Source: Marinococcus luteus_A (GTDB taxonomy: Bacteria > Bacillota > Bacilli > Bacillales > Marinococcaceae). Taken from it: a stretch of DNA of 64,000 nucleotides. The first letter of the stretch is position 1; each line of letters begins with the position of its first letter. Made by a program: the position numbers and the translations under genes. Below are positions 26,550 through 33,840 of this stretch, piece after piece. The notes under the pieces were generated by a model. That model saw only the letters and a program-made list of their open reading frames with translations. It was not told the DNA's origin and did not search any database. The stretch lies in contig NZ_JAXRUV010000002.1 in assembly GCF_034497705.1 (NCBI RefSeq), positions 1 to 64,000 of the forward strand, in the 5' to 3' direction.

Positions 26550-27938
26550 TCACTTGTTTTGCTTTTTATCTGCATTTAATTTTTCACTTACATAGTTTTC
26601 TTTATTCGTCTGCCTTGCTCGCGCAATGGAAAGCGCATCCTCCGGCACATCCGACGTAATAGTGGAACCTGCTGCTACGTAAGCGCCTTTCCCAACGTTT
26701 ACCGGAGCTACAAGATTGGAGTTGCATCCAATAAACACGTTATCTTCGATTTTCGTTAAATGCTTGCCCATACCGTCGTAATTAACAGTAATGGAGCCAC
26801 AGCCGATATTCACATTTTTTCCAACCTCTGCATCTCCAATGTAGCTGAGGTGAGACGTTTTGCTTCCCTTTCCGATGGAGGCTTTCTTGATTTCAACAAA
26901 ATTGCCGATTTTGGCTTCATCACCGATTGACGAAGCCGGCCGGACGTGGGCATAAGGGCCGATTTGTACGGAGTTTCCTACCTCGCTGTCTGTCACTGTC
27001 GATTGACGGACCACTGTTTCGCTGCCAATGACTGCGTTGCTGATTTCGGAATGCGGGCCGAGCTGGCAGGAGGTTCCTACATGTACACTGCCGCGTAGAA
27101 TTGTTCCGGGCTCAATTACTGTATCAGCGCCGATCACAGATTCCTTGGAGATATAAGTATTCTCCGGATCAATGATAGTTACTCCCTGTCGCATCCAATG
27201 TTCATTAATGCGGCGTTTCATGGCTTTTTCAGCCTGGGATAAAGCTACACGATCGTTCACCCCGATTGTCTCAGAAAAGTCCGGGGTGGTCCAGGCAGAT
27301 ACGGTTTCTCCCTGTGCCTGAAGGATACCAATAACATCAGGAAGGTAATATTCCCCCTGAACATTATTGTTATCCACCTGGCTGAGGGCATGAAACAGGG
27401 CTTCATTATCAAAGCAGTAGGTCCCCGTATTAATTTCCCGGATGCTTTTTTCCGTTTCGTCTGCATCCTTATGTTCAACGATCCGGACAACTTCCCCGCT
27501 GCTGCCCCGAATGACCCGTCCGTATCCGGCAGGATCGTCTGCTACGGCTGTTAAAATGCTTGCTTTTGCTTCCATTTGTTCATGATGATCCATAAGCGCC
27601 TGCATCGTGCTTCCCTGGATCAATGGAGTGTCTCCACACGCAACGATGGTCGTCCCCTTTTTACCTTCAAGCATCTGCCTCGTCTGCATTACAGCATGAG
27701 CCGTGCCAAGCTGTTCCTCCTGAAGCACATAGGAAGTACGCTCTTTTAAATGCTCTTCGACAGCTTCTGCCCCGTGGCCGGTCACCGTCACCAATTGATC
27801 GACACCGGCGTCTTCGAGCTCGTCCACTACGTGCTCCACCATCGGTTTTCCGCAGACAGGATGAAGTACTTTATAGAGACTGGATTTCATACGAGTGCCT
27901 TTTCCGGCAGCTAAAATAACGGCATAGCGATTGTTCAT
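26550..27938 (-). CDS. glmU: bifunctional GlmU (glucosamine-1-phosphate acetyltransferase / UDP-GlcNAc pyrophosphorylase)
   Basis: Makes UDP-GlcNAc for peptidoglycan and teichoic acids. The 462-residue protein has the nucleotidyltransferase domain (1-230) with LAAGKGTRMKSSLYKVLHP, GTAHAVMQ and CGDTPL. A left-handed beta-helix acetyltransferase domain follows (about 250-440) with IGNFVEIKKA, HLSYIGDAEVG and IGCGSITVNYDG. It heads the glmU-prs unit and follows spoVG, as in B. subtilis. Confidence 0.97.
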   Translation of the reverse strand: MNNRYAVILAAGKGTRMKSSLYKVLHPVCGKPMVEHVVDELEDAGVDQLVTVTGHGAEAVEEHLKERTSYVLQEEQLGTAHAVMQTRQMLEGKKGTTIVACGDTPLIQGSTMQALMDHHEQMEAKASILTAVADDPAGYGRVIRGSSGEVVRIVEHKDADETEKSIREINTGTYCFDNEALFHALSQVDNNNVQGEYYLPDVIGILQAQGETVSAWTTPDFSETIGVNDRVALSQAEKAMKRRINEHWMRQGVTIIDPENTYISKESVIGADTVIEPGTILRGSVHVGTSCQLGPHSEISNAVIGSETVVRQSTVTDSEVGNSVQIGPYAHVRPASSIGDEAKIGNFVEIKKASIGKGSKTSHLSYIGDAEVGKNVNIGCGSITVNYDGMGKHLTKIEDNVFIGCNSNLVAPVNVGKGAYVAAGSTITSDVPEDALSIARARQTNKENYVSEKLNADKKQNK

Positions 27939-28076
27939 GTAGGTTCCTCCATATGCGCATTTTTGTCCATTAAGAATAATATCTTAAAAGCTGTAGGTTT
28001 TCAAGAATACACTATTACCTATTCTACATAATGAACGTTTACCTATCCACCTGATTTCGTTTACAGCCAAAAATAA

Positions 28077-28101
28077 ATAACGGCCCCATCGAGACCGTTA
28101 T
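28077..28101 (-). terminator. spoVG terminator
   Basis: A 7 bp stem (ATAACGG/CCGTTAT) with an 11 nt loop followed by TTATTTTTGG on the minus strand, 23 bp after the spoVG stop. Confidence 0.75.
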
Positions 28102-28123
28102 CGCTACCCTGGTACGTATGAAG

Positions 28124-28420
28124 TTACGAAGCGCCGGCTTCGTTGAAATTTTTTTCTGCGGGCTGTTGTTCCTGCTCGTTATATTCTGCCAATACAGCGG
28201 ACTGGATCTTCTCTCTCGCTGCTGACGAAATAGGATGGGCAATATCACGGAATTCCCCATCAGGGGTGCGTTTACTCGGCATAGCAACAAAGAGACCGTT
28301 ATTTCCATCAATGACCCGAATATCATGGACCACAAACTCTTCATCAAATGTAATAGAAGCAATTGCTCTCATCCGTCCATCAGTATTTACCCGGCGCAGC
28401 CTGACATCTGTTACCTGCAT
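28124..28420 (-). CDS. spoVG: SpoVG, RNA/DNA-binding regulatory protein
   Basis: A small nucleic-acid-binding regulator. In B. subtilis it affects septation and cortex formation; in non-spore-formers such as Staphylococcus and Listeria it acts as a general regulator. The 98-residue protein shows MQVTDVRLRRVNTDGRMRA and the conserved FVVHDIRVIDGNNGLFVAMP and FRDIAHPI segments, ending in a variable acidic tail. The ATG follows AAAGGTGGTGAAAAC. Retention here while sporulation-only genes are gone fits its wider role. Confidence 0.95.
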   Translation of the reverse strand: MQVTDVRLRRVNTDGRMRAIASITFDEEFVVHDIRVIDGNNGLFVAMPSKRTPDGEFRDIAHPISSAAREKIQSAVLAEYNEQEQQPAEKNFNEAGAS

Positions 28421-28710
28421 GTTTTCACCACCTTTGGTTTATTAACTCTCTCATCTATATGTATCTCTTCTCTCGCATCAAGCGTAAAGAGGCTGATTAT
28501 TGATTTCTATATTATTCCGCAAAGTCCTGCCCGGACAAAAAATCGTCTGCAGATATATTTAATTTTAAAGTATATAAACATGTATTCAGTATAACGATGT
28601 TTTATGTATGTTACCACATCTTTTTACTCGAGCTAAAAGTCCTGTCTCTAAAAATCTTTCCGTTATTTTTCTTATCGTCCTGTTTTATGCTCTTTTCTAC
28701 CCATATCGTA
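28421..28710 (-). promoter_or_regulatory. spoVG upstream region with sigma-A promoter
   Basis: This 290-bp A/T-rich stretch holds no gene. The best promoter on the minus strand is TTGTCC (28533-28538), 18 bp, TAATAT (28509-28514), about 90 bp before spoVG. A GCAGGACTT element lies within its spacer with a loose GAAAT downstream, a poor match to the sigma-H signal that drives spoVG in B. subtilis; I do not consider it shown. Confidence 0.6.
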
Positions 28711-28763
28711 AAAAAACAGCGCCCCGGCTGCCATTCGCGCAGGCAGCACAGAGCACTGTTTTT
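28711..28763 (-). terminator. ridA terminator
   Basis: A long imperfect stem (AAAAACAGTGC...GCGCTGTTTTTTT, inner TGCTGCC/GGCAGC) overlaps the ridA stop codon and ends in seven T on the minus strand. It closes the purR-ridA unit. Confidence 0.85.
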
Positions 28764-29139
28764 ATGAAGCCAGTAAAGCAATAACTTCAATTTCCACTTT
28801 TACATCCTTAGGGAGACGGGCGACTTCGACACATGAACGGGCCGGCTGATGCTCCTGAAAGTAAGAACCGTACACTTCATTAATAACCGGAAATTCATCC
28901 ATATCTTTAATGAATACGGTTGCCTTAATAACATGATTCAGCGAAGAACCGGCTTCAGCAAGTACTGCCTGCAGGTTCTGAAAGACCTGGTGCGTCTGCT
29001 CTTCAACGCCCCCGCTTACAACTTCGCCAGCCGTCGTTAAAGGGATCTGGCCAGAGCTGTAAAATACATTATTTACCTTAATGCCCTGCGAGTACGGCCC
29101 AATGGCTTCTGGAGCCTGTTTAGTAAATACTTCCTTCAT
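28762..29139 (-). CDS. ridA: RidA family enamine/imine deaminase (YabJ)
   Basis: Hydrolyses reactive enamine/imine intermediates such as 2-aminoacrylate to ketoacids. The 125-residue protein has the YjgF/RidA pattern: APEAIGPYSQGIKVNNVFYSSGQ at the N-terminus, and RSCVEVARLPKDVKVEIEVIA at the end with the substrate-binding arginine. It overlaps the purR stop by 4 bp. The purR-yabJ pair is conserved in Bacillus. Confidence 0.94.
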   Translation of the reverse strand: MKEVFTKQAPEAIGPYSQGIKVNNVFYSSGQIPLTTAGEVVSGGVEEQTHQVFQNLQAVLAEAGSSLNHVIKATVFIKDMDEFPVINEVYGSYFQEHQPARSCVEVARLPKDVKVEIEVIALLAS

Positions 29140-29978
29140 CTTGATCTCTCCTTTTCCAGCTTTGTTAGAAAATTACCGGGAACGACACGGATGTTTTTCG
29201 TCTTTTCGTTTACCTCTTCCACTCTTGCAATGCTTACGTAATCATCCACCAGACGCTCTCCCGCGCCTTCAGCTTCTACAAGCACTCCGATGCCTGCCAC
29301 ATTTGCCCGGAACTCCTGCAGCAGCTCTATCATTCCGCTCACCGTGCCGCCTGCTTTCATGAAATCATCCACTACAAGGACGTTAGATCCTTCCGGCAGG
29401 CTCCTCCGCGCTAAGGACATTGTCTGAATGCGTCTCGATGAACCTGACACGTAATTGATGCTCACCGTCGATCCTTCCGTAACCCGGTGGTCTCTTCGGA
29501 CAATGCTTACAGGTACGTCAAGATATGTACCAATCGCGTATCCAAGCGGGATGCCTTTCATAGCCACAGTGACAATGGCATCAATCTGCCTGTCCGCAAA
29601 AACAGAAGCAAACATTTTCCCCACTTCGTTCATCGTACGTGGACGCCCAAGGATATCCATCATATATAAATACCCTCCAGGCAGCAGCCGTTCTTTGTTT
29701 TCCAGCTTTTCACACAGGTCTCCGACAAACGATTCTGCAGTGCTTTTTTCCACTTTTGGTACATATCGCACGCCGCCGCTCGCGCCTGCCACCGTACGCA
29801 GTGCACCAACGCCCTGGGTTTCAAAAATTTCTTTAATGATGGTCAAATCTTCACTTACCGAGGATTTGGCGGAATCATACCTCTCCGTAAAATAACCAAG
29901 AGAGATAAGTTCATGTGGATGCTGCAGCAAAAAATTGGTCATATCAACCAATCGGCCGCTTCGTTTCAGTTTTTTCAT
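29136..29978 (-). CDS. purR: purine operon repressor PurR
   Basis: Represses purine genes by binding PurBox pairs; PRPP relieves it. The 280-residue protein has an N-terminal winged helix (about 1-75; RSGRLVDMTNFLLQHPHELI) and a phosphoribosyltransferase-like domain with the PRPP loop LVVDDFMKAGGTVSGM. The ATG follows an ACGGAGG site. Two PurBox-like sequences flank its own promoter, indicating autoregulation as in B. subtilis. ridA is co-transcribed. Confidence 0.96.
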   Translation of the reverse strand: MKKLKRSGRLVDMTNFLLQHPHELISLGYFTERYDSAKSSVSEDLTIIKEIFETQGVGALRTVAGASGGVRYVPKVEKSTAESFVGDLCEKLENKERLLPGGYLYMMDILGRPRTMNEVGKMFASVFADRQIDAIVTVAMKGIPLGYAIGTYLDVPVSIVRRDHRVTEGSTVSINYVSGSSRRIQTMSLARRSLPEGSNVLVVDDFMKAGGTVSGMIELLQEFRANVAGIGVLVEAEGAGERLVDDYVSIARVEEVNEKTKNIRVVPGNFLTKLEKERSR

Positions 29979-29991
29979 GCTTACCTCCGTA

Positions 29992-30041
29992 AAATCCGAA
30001 TATTTAGCAAGAATATACCATTTTCATACGGATTTTATCAA
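29992..30041 (-). promoter_or_regulatory. purR promoter with a PurBox pair
   Basis: Minus strand -35 TTGATA (30036-30041) and -10 TATATT (30012-30017) with 18 bp between. Two PurBox-like sequences face each other: AAATCCGAATATT at 29992-30004 (plus strand; 12 of 13 against AWWWCCGAACWWT) and AAATCCGTATGAA at 30023-30035 (minus strand, weaker). They are 18 bp apart, close to the spacing of known PurR control sites. One box fills the promoter spacer. Confidence 0.75.
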
Positions 30042-30904
30042 GCGTTTCGGTTGTTCAACAGGCGAACCGCGTACACTTGGGAGCAGAAGCCACGCAACGC
30101 ATTATACACACGGCTGACTTTACTTTCCTTATCCACCAGCCCGAAAACAGTAGGACCGCTGCCGCTCATCAGTGCAGCATCTACACCGGAATCGAGCATG
30201 CGGGCCTTAATCTGGCCCACTTCGGGATAAAGCGGCAGAGTTACTTCTTCAAGGGTATTGGATAAAGAGCGGCAAAGCTGTTCATAATTGTTATTCCGAA
30301 TCGCCTCCACCATAGCCGGGGTCATCTCCTGGCGTTTTTTAGCCGCGTCGATTCTGCGATAAATCTCCCCGGTGGAAACCCCTGTAGGAGGTTTAGCCAA
30401 AATCACCCAGCAGGACGGGGGCGGGTTAATGTGCTCAATCTTCTCTCCCCGTCCGGTAGCGATCGCCGTTCCCCCGTGTACGCAAAAGGAGACATCCGAG
30501 CCGATCAATGCCCCAATTTCTGCCAGCTCCTCCATGTCCGCACCGATTTCCCACAGCTCATTCACTCCCCGCAGCGTAGCTGCGGCATCACTGCTGCCAC
30601 CGGCAAGACCTGCAGCGACAGGGATGTTTTTATGTATGAAAATCGACACGCCGTAAGCAATACGGTATTTATCCTTTAACAGTTTTGCAGCCTGGTACGC
30701 CAGGTTTCTATGGTCTTCCGGAAGAAAGCCCTCTGACATTTGCACGACAATTTTTCCATCTTTTCTTCGCTCAAACTCCAGACGATCAGCCAAATCCACC
30801 TGGGCCATCACCATTTTTACTTCGTGATAGCCATCTGCCCGTTTACCTAAAACATCGAGCGTCAAATTTATTTTCGCCGGAGCCTTTTTTGATAACTTCA
30901 CCAT
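30038..30904 (-). CDS. ispE: 4-diphosphocytidyl-2-C-methyl-D-erythritol kinase
   Basis: Fourth enzyme of the MEP isoprenoid pathway; it phosphorylates CDP-methylerythritol. The GHMP-kinase motif PVAAGLAGGSSDAAATLRG and the N-terminal KAPAKINLTLDVLGKRADGYHE identify it. Several starts overlap after AGAAGGAGA; I use the second ATG (about 288 residues), and the next codon GTG is equally possible. In B. subtilis sspF and veg lie upstream; here veg is upstream but sspF is gone. The -35 of purR overlaps the ispE stop. Confidence 0.94.
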   Translation of the reverse strand: MVKLSKKAPAKINLTLDVLGKRADGYHEVKMVMAQVDLADRLEFERRKDGKIVVQMSEGFLPEDHRNLAYQAAKLLKDKYRIAYGVSIFIHKNIPVAAGLAGGSSDAAATLRGVNELWEIGADMEELAEIGALIGSDVSFCVHGGTAIATGRGEKIEHINPPPSCWVILAKPPTGVSTGEIYRRIDAAKKRQEMTPAMVEAIRNNNYEQLCRSLSNTLEEVTLPLYPEVGQIKARMLDSGVDAALMSGSGPTVFGLVDKESKVSRVYNALRGFCSQVYAVRLLNNRNA

Positions 30905-31085
30905 CATTCTCCTTCTCTCATCTTCCTCCACGTTTACCGTACTTTCAACCTTCTAACATTTTAGTTGAAAAACTGCAGCATGTACAGCAGGAAAAGCTTC
31001 CCTTACTCCCGCAGGCGCACGTGAATTCGGAAATCGGGCTTTCGTCCACCTTTTGCCGTTCTTTCTTCAACATGGCTTTAAAAAT

Positions 31086-31115
31086 GAAAAAAGCTTTCCG
31101 CTTAGCGCAGAAAGC
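31086..31115 (-). terminator. veg terminator
   Basis: A 9 bp stem with one G-U pair (GCTTTCTGC/GCGGAAAGC), 5 nt loop and TTTTTTC on the minus strand, 38 bp after the veg stop. Confidence 0.85.
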
Positions 31116-31152
31116 CTGTATGCTGTCCGGGGACTGCATTCGTATGTGTTAG

Positions 31153-31407
31153 TTAAGCCTGAAGCTCTTCTTCTTCCGTTAGATACAGTTTGACTGTCTG
31201 GGTGAGTACATCTGTATAGCTGTAAGAAAGACGTTCGACAGGATGCTGGGCTCTGTCCAGTTTGACAATAAAGACGGAAGGATATGTTTCCTCTAAATAC
31301 CCGGAACGTTCGACGGTTTTCTTGCGTCCGCCATTAGCAATTACCGTAACTCGTTTACCTACTTTTAAATCCAACGCTTCTTTAATCTCCACCAATGTTT
31401 TTCCCAT
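31153..31407 (-). CDS. veg: Veg protein (biofilm regulator, DUF1021)
   Basis: A small, strongly expressed protein that in B. subtilis stimulates biofilm genes through SinR. The 84-residue product has the family pattern TLVEIKEALDLKVGKRV and ANGGRKKTVERSGYLEETYPSVFI when read in pieces, and is Tyr/Leu-rich at the end. The ATG follows GAGGTGGGTTAG. It lies between rsmA and ispE; yabG (rsmA side) and sspF (ispE side), present in B. subtilis, are missing. Confidence 0.94.
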   Translation of the reverse strand: MGKTLVEIKEALDLKVGKRVTVIANGGRKKTVERSGYLEETYPSVFIVKLDRAQHPVERLSYSYTDVLTQTVKLYLTEEEELQA

Positions 31408-31527
31408 TGTCTAACCCACCTCACTATAAATCATGTTAACATAACCCGGGCTAGTTGTCAAAAATTTTTCATTATAACAATTCTTTAATTTGAATGTCAA
31501 TTACTAAATCTTCTTTTTCAGAATGTC

Positions 31528-32406
31528 TTAAAATTCTTGATAAAAAGGAGCAAGTTCATTGGATAACAGAGCAAATTCTTCCATGGAAAGCGTTTCACCG
31601 CGCCTTCCTGGATCGATGCCGGTCTGCTCAAACGCCTGCAGCAGTCTGCCTTTGCCCTCCGCTCCCGCGAGCTGGTTCAGCAAATTGTTCCAAAGAGTTT
31701 TTCTGCGCTGTACAAATGATGCGCGCACCAGCCGGAAAAAGAATTCTTCATTCATTATATGTACCGGTGGGGCAGAACGCTTTCTCAAGCGGAGAATCAG
31801 CGAATCGACTCTCGGCTGCGGAATAAAAACAGTTTTCGGAACGGTCATCACTTTTTCTGTTTCCGCAAAATACTGTACCGCTATGGATAAAGATCCGTAG
31901 GCTTTTGTACCGGGCACGGCTGCCATTCGCTCTGCCACTTCTTTTTGCAGCATAATCACAATGTTTTTAATCCGCAGCCTCTGTTCAAGCACTGCCATCA
32001 GTATGGGAGTCGTAACGTAATACGGAAGATTCCCTACGACGGATACACTTCGGCATTCACTCATGTGTTCATGAATAAACGCCCCGAGGTCCACCTGCAG
32101 AATATCGCGGTGGTGCACCCGGACATGCGGATAAGGAGCCATCGTTTCTTCAAGAATCGGAAGCAGGCGCTGGTCGATTTCGAATGCCTCCACCTGACCA
32201 GCCTGTTTTGCGAGATGCTCTGTGAGAGCGCCAATGCCTGGCCCCACCTCTATGATCCCGTCTTCCGACTCTATACCCGCTGCTTCTGCAATGCGTGTTA
32301 AAATGTTTGCGTCGATTAAGAAATTTTGTCCCAGGCTTTTTTTAAACGCAAATCCGTGTCTTTCCAGTATATCCTTCGTCCGCCCCGGGGTTGCTATATC
32401 CTTCAA
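31528..32406 (-). CDS. rsmA: 16S rRNA (adenine1518/1519-N6) dimethyltransferase
   Basis: Dimethylates two adenines in helix 45 of 16S rRNA (KsgA). The 292-residue protein shows KKSLGQNFLIDANIL, the SAM site IIEVGPGIGALTEHL and the catalytic motif NLPYYVTTPIL, with a C-terminal helical domain. It overlaps the rnmV stop by 4 bp. In B. subtilis yabG follows; here a 120 bp gap leads to veg. Confidence 0.96.
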   Translation of the reverse strand: MKDIATPGRTKDILERHGFAFKKSLGQNFLIDANILTRIAEAAGIESEDGIIEVGPGIGALTEHLAKQAGQVEAFEIDQRLLPILEETMAPYPHVRVHHRDILQVDLGAFIHEHMSECRSVSVVGNLPYYVTTPILMAVLEQRLRIKNIVIMLQKEVAERMAAVPGTKAYGSLSIAVQYFAETEKVMTVPKTVFIPQPRVDSLILRLRKRSAPPVHIMNEEFFFRLVRASFVQRRKTLWNNLLNQLAGAEGKGRLLQAFEQTGIDPGRRGETLSMEEFALLSNELAPFYQEF

Positions 32407-32969
32407 GCCTTCTCCTCCTCTTCCAATAATTGCTCATATGCCGCGGTAAATTCAGCCTGGCTGATTTGAAACATCTCCAGCCTTTTCAAAAACTGCTTTC
32501 CATTGGCATATCCAATGTTCAGTATCTCTCCCAGGCGGGCGCGTTTATCTCTAGAGCCGCTTCCTGCGAACAGCCCAAGCTCCAGGAGGTCCTGCCTTGT
32601 TACTGCTGCTGTCACTTCTGGATGCTCTTTTTCGCTGCGCACGTGCCTTAAAGCTTCCCGGATCGTTTCTGCAGAAGCGTGCTCCACACCCAGACTCTGC
32701 CCCGGGCTTCCGTAAGCTTTCCCTTTTGTTAAGAAAGCGTGCTTGCACCCCGGCACATGCCGGCTGACTATCCGTCGGATTCTCTCGCCCGGAACGTCCG
32801 GGTCAGTCAAAATAATGACCCCTCTCCGCTCCCTGGCCAGTTCAATCCGGCGGAGCGCTTCCTCACTTACTGCCGATCCGTTTGTTTCAATGGTGTCTGC
32901 CTCCACCGCGTTGCGGACAGCAGCGGTATCAGATTTGCCCTCCACTACGATACATTCGTAAATACGCAC
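32403..32969 (-). CDS. rnmV: ribonuclease M5
   Basis: Matures 5S rRNA with the help of L18. The 188-residue protein has an N-terminal Toprim domain with the catalytic glutamate in CIVVEGKSDTAAV and the DPD motif in ILTDPDVPGERIRR, and a conserved C-terminal DUF4093 part. GTG start after AGAAGGAAGG. The partner order tatD-rnmV-rsmA matches B. subtilis except that yabE, which encodes a Rpf-like cell-wall protein, is absent. Confidence 0.94.
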   Translation of the reverse strand: MRIYECIVVEGKSDTAAVRNAVEADTIETNGSAVSEEALRRIELARERRGVIILTDPDVPGERIRRIVSRHVPGCKHAFLTKGKAYGSPGQSLGVEHASAETIREALRHVRSEKEHPEVTAAVTRQDLLELGLFAGSGSRDKRARLGEILNIGYANGKQFLKRLEMFQISQAEFTAAYEQLLEEEEKA

Positions 32970-33012
32970 GATTACCTTCCTTCTAAGCCAATTTAGTCTT
33001 TTGCTATGATAC

Positions 33013-33046
33013 AGCCCGCTTTTCCATTTTCATGAAAAGAGCGGGC
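33013..33046 (-). terminator. tatD terminator-like hairpin
   Basis: An imperfect stem (GCCCGCT-CTTTTC against GAAAAG-CGGGC) lies 12 bp after the tatD stop. No U run follows, so termination strength is doubtful. Confidence 0.5.
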
Positions 33047-33057
33047 CTGTTCATCGT

Positions 33058-33825
33058 TTACAGACGAAAAAGCTGTTTAGCGTTTTTTGTCGTCTGTGCA
33101 GCCAATTCCTCATACGGAATTTCTTTCAATTCTGCGATTTTTTCGGCTACCAGCTTTACGTATGCAGGCTCGTTCCGCTTGCCCCGGTATGGGTGCGGCG
33201 CCAAAAACGGACAGTCGGTTTCCACCAGCAGCCGGTCCATCGGAATTTCCCTGCTTACTTCCTTGGGAAGCTTTGCGTTTTTGAACGTGACCGGACCGCC
33301 AAAGGAAATATAAAAATTCATATCCATACAGCGCTTCGCGGTTTCGGCAGTCCCGCCAAAGCAGTGCATAATACCGCCGACTTCTCCTGCATTTTCTTTC
33401 TCCAGCAGATCGACAATATCATCATGAGCCTCGCGGTCGTGAATAATGATCGGCATGTTCACTTTCTTTGCCAGGTTGATCTGCCGGCGGAATACCTCTT
33501 TTTGTACATCCTTCGGAGATTTGTCCCAGTGATAATCAAGTCCCATTTCCCCGAGAGCTACCACGCGGGGGTGGCCGGCCAGTTCCTCAAGCCATTCCAG
33601 ATCCTCATCGGTCATGTCGACAGCGTCGACCGGATGCCAGCCGACTGCTGCATAAATAAAATCGTACGTTTCCGCCAGTTCTATCGCTTTAGGAATCGTC
33701 TCCCGGTCAAAGCCGACAACCGTCATGTATTCAACCCCGGCTTCTTTGGCCCGCTTGATCGTTTCTGCCACTTCTCCTTCAAATTGTTCTACGTTCAAAT
33801 GAACATGCGTATCAAAAAGCATCAC
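33058..33825 (-). CDS. TatD family metal-dependent deoxyribonuclease (YabD)
   Basis: A TIM-barrel hydrolase; relatives act as 3'-5' exonucleases or D-aminoacyl-tRNA deacylases. The 255-residue protein shows metal ligands in FDTHVHLN near the N-terminus, the glutamate in VALGEMGLDYHWD, HDREAHDD, GIMHCFGG and VETDCPFLAPHP. It lies 15 bp after metG, probably in the same transcript. I leave the symbol blank because several names are in use. Confidence 0.92.
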   Translation of the reverse strand: MMLFDTHVHLNVEQFEGEVAETIKRAKEAGVEYMTVVGFDRETIPKAIELAETYDFIYAAVGWHPVDAVDMTDEDLEWLEELAGHPRVVALGEMGLDYHWDKSPKDVQKEVFRRQINLAKKVNMPIIIHDREAHDDIVDLLEKENAGEVGGIMHCFGGTAETAKRCMDMNFYISFGGPVTFKNAKLPKEVSREIPMDRLLVETDCPFLAPHPYRGKRNEPAYVKLVAEKIAELKEIPYEELAAQTTKNAKQLFRL

Positions 33826-33840
33826 ATTCTCGTCCTTTCT

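Noticed and set aside
28509..28540. Possible sigma-H promoter for spoVG
   Set aside because: An AGGA element is present, but the matching GAAT-type -10 is poor, and a good sigma-A promoter overlaps it.
30945..31139. Cysteine-rich small frame on the minus strand between veg and ispE, containing CACGSKGSFSCCTCC
   Set aside because: It begins before the veg terminator, has no ribosome site at either possible start, and covers the region where the ispE promoter should lie. Probably chance, though it sits in the old sspF slot.
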